Source: Lutibacter sp. B1 (GTDB lineage: Bacteria > Bacteroidota > Bacteroidia > Flavobacteriales > Flavobacteriaceae). From it: a stretch of 64,000 nucleotides of DNA. Position 1 is the first letter of the stretch; each line of letters opens with the position of its first letter. Location: NCBI RefSeq assembly GCF_012524075.1, contig NZ_JAAZUI010000016.1, positions 1 through 64,000 of the forward strand, read 5' to 3'. The notes under the pieces are model-generated. The model saw only the letters and a program-made list of their open reading frames with translations, searched no databases and had not been told where the DNA came from. The translations under genes and the position numbers were made by a program. Below are positions 63,651 to 64,000 of the stretch, piece by piece.

Positions 63651-64000
63651 ATGAAATTACCCTATAAATTCTACATCCTATTATTTCTATTTAATATTTC
63701 TCTTAAAGCTCAAAATTACCAACAAAATTTAAGTACTATAGATATTGAACATTATAAATTGGCTATTGAAGTTAACGATTCAACTAACAGCATCAATGCA
63801 AAAATGGCTATTTCACTAAAATTTAAAAAGAATGTAACAGCGTTTAATTTAGACTTTGTACAAAAAGATTCTACCGGCAAAGGGATGACTATTGAGTATA
63901 TTTTACAAAACAACGATACTGTTCCGTTTATACATTCAAACAATACAATTAAAATAACAACTAAAAAGCCTAATTTAACTGATGTTTTTACGTACACCAT
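63651..64000 (+). CDS. Secreted M1-type (aminopeptidase N-like) metallopeptidase, N-terminus; cut by the window edge
   Basis: ATG at 63651 stays open to the window end (116 codons). It has a signal peptide (FYILLFLFNISLKAQ) and then DIEHYKLAIEVNDSTNSINA, KMAISLKFKKNVTAFNLDFV and GKGMTIEYILQNNDTVPF. This pattern (Y.L.I.V.., then a strand-rich saddle domain) opens flavobacterial M1 peptidases. The zinc-binding HExxH motif would lie beyond the window, so the family call is tentative. TATATTTG at 63622-63629 is a likely -7 element. Confidence 0.72.
   Translation, partial: MKLPYKFYILLFLFNISLKAQNYQQNLSTIDIEHYKLAIEVNDSTNSINAKMAISLKFKKNVTAFNLDFVQKDSTGKGMTIEYILQNNDTVPFIHSNNTIKITTKKPNLTDVFTYT

Noticed and set aside
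63752-64000. 82-codon minus-strand ORF at the window end
   Set aside because: Antisense shadow of the peptidase gene, which has a signal peptide and normal codon use.

Overview
The window reads as a chromosomal segment of a Flavobacteriaceae-type Bacteroidetes. Indicators are a strongly AT-rich composition, gliding-motility genes gldB/gldC, two GLPGLI-family proteins, 2TM, DUF5686 and DUF6266 proteins, many TAnnTTTG-type -7 promoter elements and few Shine-Dalgarno sites. I cannot name the species from sequence alone.

Region 1 (1-13.4 kb) is an accessory/defence island ending at the 3' side of a tRNA-Asp gene. It holds a start-less hsdS target-recognition cassette, a tyrosine recombinase, an Abi_2 protein, HsdR and a DUF5655 PD-(D/E)XK protein, which together look like one side of a phase-variable type I restriction locus. 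It continues with a CoiA-like nuclease/coiled-coil protein with a likely homopolymer frameshift, an HhH-like protein, a probable toxin-antitoxin-SecB-like chaperone operon, a 1 kb gene-free stretch, an excisionase-like HTH protein, a DUF6266 protein and a gene broken by an in-frame stop.

Region 2 (13.5-31 kb) is core metabolism dominated by methionine synthesis: metF, a split metH, cysH, metZ, a metX-thrA fusion, metY and metK. MetH carries an in-frame DUF559 endonuclease domain, and a four-helix-bundle (S23/IVP) gene sits between its two halves. Control appears to use three mechanisms: two SAM-I riboswitches (metH and metX-thrA), a SAM-II-like leader (metK), and upstream of metY two tandem Met/Cys-rich leader peptides, each followed by an intrinsic terminator. 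That tandem attenuator is the observation I rate highest, followed by the DUF559 insertion.

Region 3 (31-39 kb) holds an outer-membrane barrel protein and two GLPGLI proteins divergent from a histidine kinase/response regulator pair. Three 10-bp-phased TGTTAA repeats lie between them. A deoxynucleoside kinase follows.

Region 4 (39-64 kb) is ordinary core genome: pyrophosphatases, a DUF5686 barrel, pdhB, etfBA, a bifunctional nuclease, a nucleoside transporter, thyA/2TM/folA, an AraC regulator, sppA, a folK-deoxynucleoside kinase fusion, gldBC, nadE, dnaG, clpX, clpP and the start of an apparent M1 peptidase. Several perfect palindromes lie in its promoter regions, and two small interspersed repeat families recur across the window.
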